Part shown: piece after piece, positions 12,708 through 13,598 of the stretch
How the letters are laid out: each line of letters opens with the position of its first letter
Numbering within the stretch: position 1 is the first letter of the stretch
Origin: an uncultured Prevotella sp.
GTDB taxonomy: Bacteria; Bacteroidota; Bacteroidia; Bacteroidales; Bacteroidaceae
Reading direction: 5' to 3'
Assembly: GCA_937877685.1 (NCBI GenBank)
Contig: CALFGU010000234.1
Coordinates: 1-13,598 of the forward strand
DNA: 13,598 bases
The notes under the pieces: model-generated
Database searches by the model: none
Told to the model about the DNA's origin: nothing
Seen by the model: the letters and a program-made list of their open reading frames with translations, nothing else
Made by a program: the position numbers and the translations under genes

Positions 12708-13598
12708 TTACTTCACGAGGTCAACACGACCCTTAACTTCTTCGAGAACTTCGCGAGCGATGTTAGAAGAGAGTGCGATGTGGCTGTGGTAAACCATTGA
12801 AGAAGTAGCACGACCAGAAGTGATTGTACGGAGTGCAGTTACATAACCGAACATTTCTGCGAGGGGCACCTTAGCCTTTACGATACGTGCACCAGAACGG
12901 CTGCTTTCCATACCTTCAACCTGACCACGACGCTTGTTCAAGTCACCGATAACGTCACCCATGTTTTCTTCGGGAGTAACAACTTCCAACTTCATGAGAG
13001 GTTCCATCAATACGGGACCAGCCTGAGCACATGCGTTCTTGTAAGCCTGGAGCGCTGCGATTTCGAAAGACAACTGGTCAGAGTCAACGGGGTGGAATGA
13101 ACCATCGAGCAATTCAACCTTGAGGCTGTCGAGAGGATAACCACCGAGCACACCGCTCTTCATAGCGTTTTCGAAGCCCTTCTGTACAGAGGGGATGAAT
13201 TCCTTAGGAATGTTACCACCAGTTACCTTGTTTACGAACTGGAGACCACCCTGAGTGAAGTCTTCATCAACGGGACCAACGTTAACGATGATATCAGCGA
13301 ACTTACCGCGACCACCAGACTGCTTCTTGTAAACTTCGCGGAGGTTAACTGTCTTCGTGATAGCTTCCTTGTAGTTAACCTGGGGTTTACCCTGATTACA
13401 TTCTACCTTGAATTCACGCTTAAGACGGTCGATAATGATATCGAGGTGAAGTTCACCCATACCTGAGATCACTGTCTGACCAGACTGTTCGTCAGTCTTA
13501 ACTGTGAATGTGGGGTCTTCTTCAGCGAGCTTAGCAAGACCGTTAGAAAGCTTATCGAGGTCCTTCTGAGTCTTGGGCTCAACTGCGATACCGATAAC
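12708..13598 (-). CDS. fusA: Elongation factor G, C-terminal part (5' end outside the window)
   Basis: The frame is open to the right edge, so the gene is cut by the window: 296 codons plus stop are visible, about two fifths of a normal EF-G of roughly 700 residues. The visible part covers domains III to V. It includes SGMGELHLDIIIDRL (domain III), the GRGKFADI region of domain IV, and AEMFGYVTALRTITSGRA (domain V); it ends REVLEEVKGRVDLVK. EF-G is the GTPase that drives tRNA-mRNA translocation, and its GTP-binding domain lies outside the window. There is no frameshift or internal stop in the visible part. Codon choice looks biased, as expected of a highly expressed gene. It is followed by rpsJ on the same strand, the usual end of a str operon. 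Confidence 0.97.
   Translation of the reverse strand, partial: VIGIAVEPKTQKDLDKLSNGLAKLAEEDPTFTVKTDEQSGQTVISGMGELHLDIIIDRLKREFKVECNQGKPQVNYKEAITKTVNLREVYKKQSGGRGKFADIIVNVGPVDEDFTQGGLQFVNKVTGGNIPKEFIPSVQKGFENAMKSGVLGGYPLDSLKVELLDGSFHPVDSDQLSFEIAALQAYKNACAQAGPVLMEPLMKLEVVTPEENMGDVIGDLNKRRGQVEGMESSRSGARIVKAKVPLAEMFGYVTALRTITSGRATSSMVYHSHIALSSNIAREVLEEVKGRVDLVK

Overview
The window looks like a chromosomal segment of a Bacteroidota bacterium, most likely a Bacteroidales/Prevotellaceae-type gut or oral anaerobe. The reasons are TAnnTTTG-type -7 promoter boxes, A-rich rather than Shine-Dalgarno-rich start regions, a periplasmic alkaline phosphatase with a His/Trp active-site variant, and the protein families present. 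No species call is possible from sequence reading alone.

Layout. 1-387 is a non-coding leader. From 388 to 7043 five genes run on the + strand: a fused cytidylyltransferase/PLP-dependent enzyme, an opine-dehydrogenase-like enzyme, a LicD-type phosphotransferase, a secreted alkaline phosphatase and the GTPase HflX. A strong bidirectional hairpin (7130-7173) ends this block. From 7184 to the right edge everything is on the - strand. Reading in window order, these are a membrane acyltransferase, a mannose-1-phosphate guanylyltransferase (manC), a REP-associated tyrosine transposase (RAYT) flanked by REP hairpins, a NhaC-type Na+/H+ antiporter, ribosomal protein S10 (rpsJ) and the 3' two-fifths of fusA (EF-G).

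How genes may work together. The fusion enzyme, opine dehydrogenase and LicD look like a small surface-glycan decoration module. One enzyme would make and CDP-activate a small phospho-amine, and LicD would transfer it to a glycan. The acyltransferase and manC (GDP-mannose supply) are also glycan functions but form separate units on the other strand. fusA-rpsJ is the end of a str-type ribosomal operon, closed by a textbook terminator directly after rpsJ.

Most interesting structure. (1) A complete RAYT/REP unit: the transposase gene has REP hairpins on both sides, each with the 5' GTAG tetranucleotide known from enterobacterial REPs, and one REP sits in the manC leader. (2) A run of twelve 8-bp units in exact register lies just before hflX. 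Related octamer tracts precede the fusion gene and the alkaline phosphatase gene, and a scrambled version lies between nhaC and rpsJ. (3) The fusion enzyme plus LicD suggests a phosphoserine to phosphoethanolamine to CDP-ethanolamine route. (4) A 23-bp perfect inverted repeat lies between manC and the acyltransferase.
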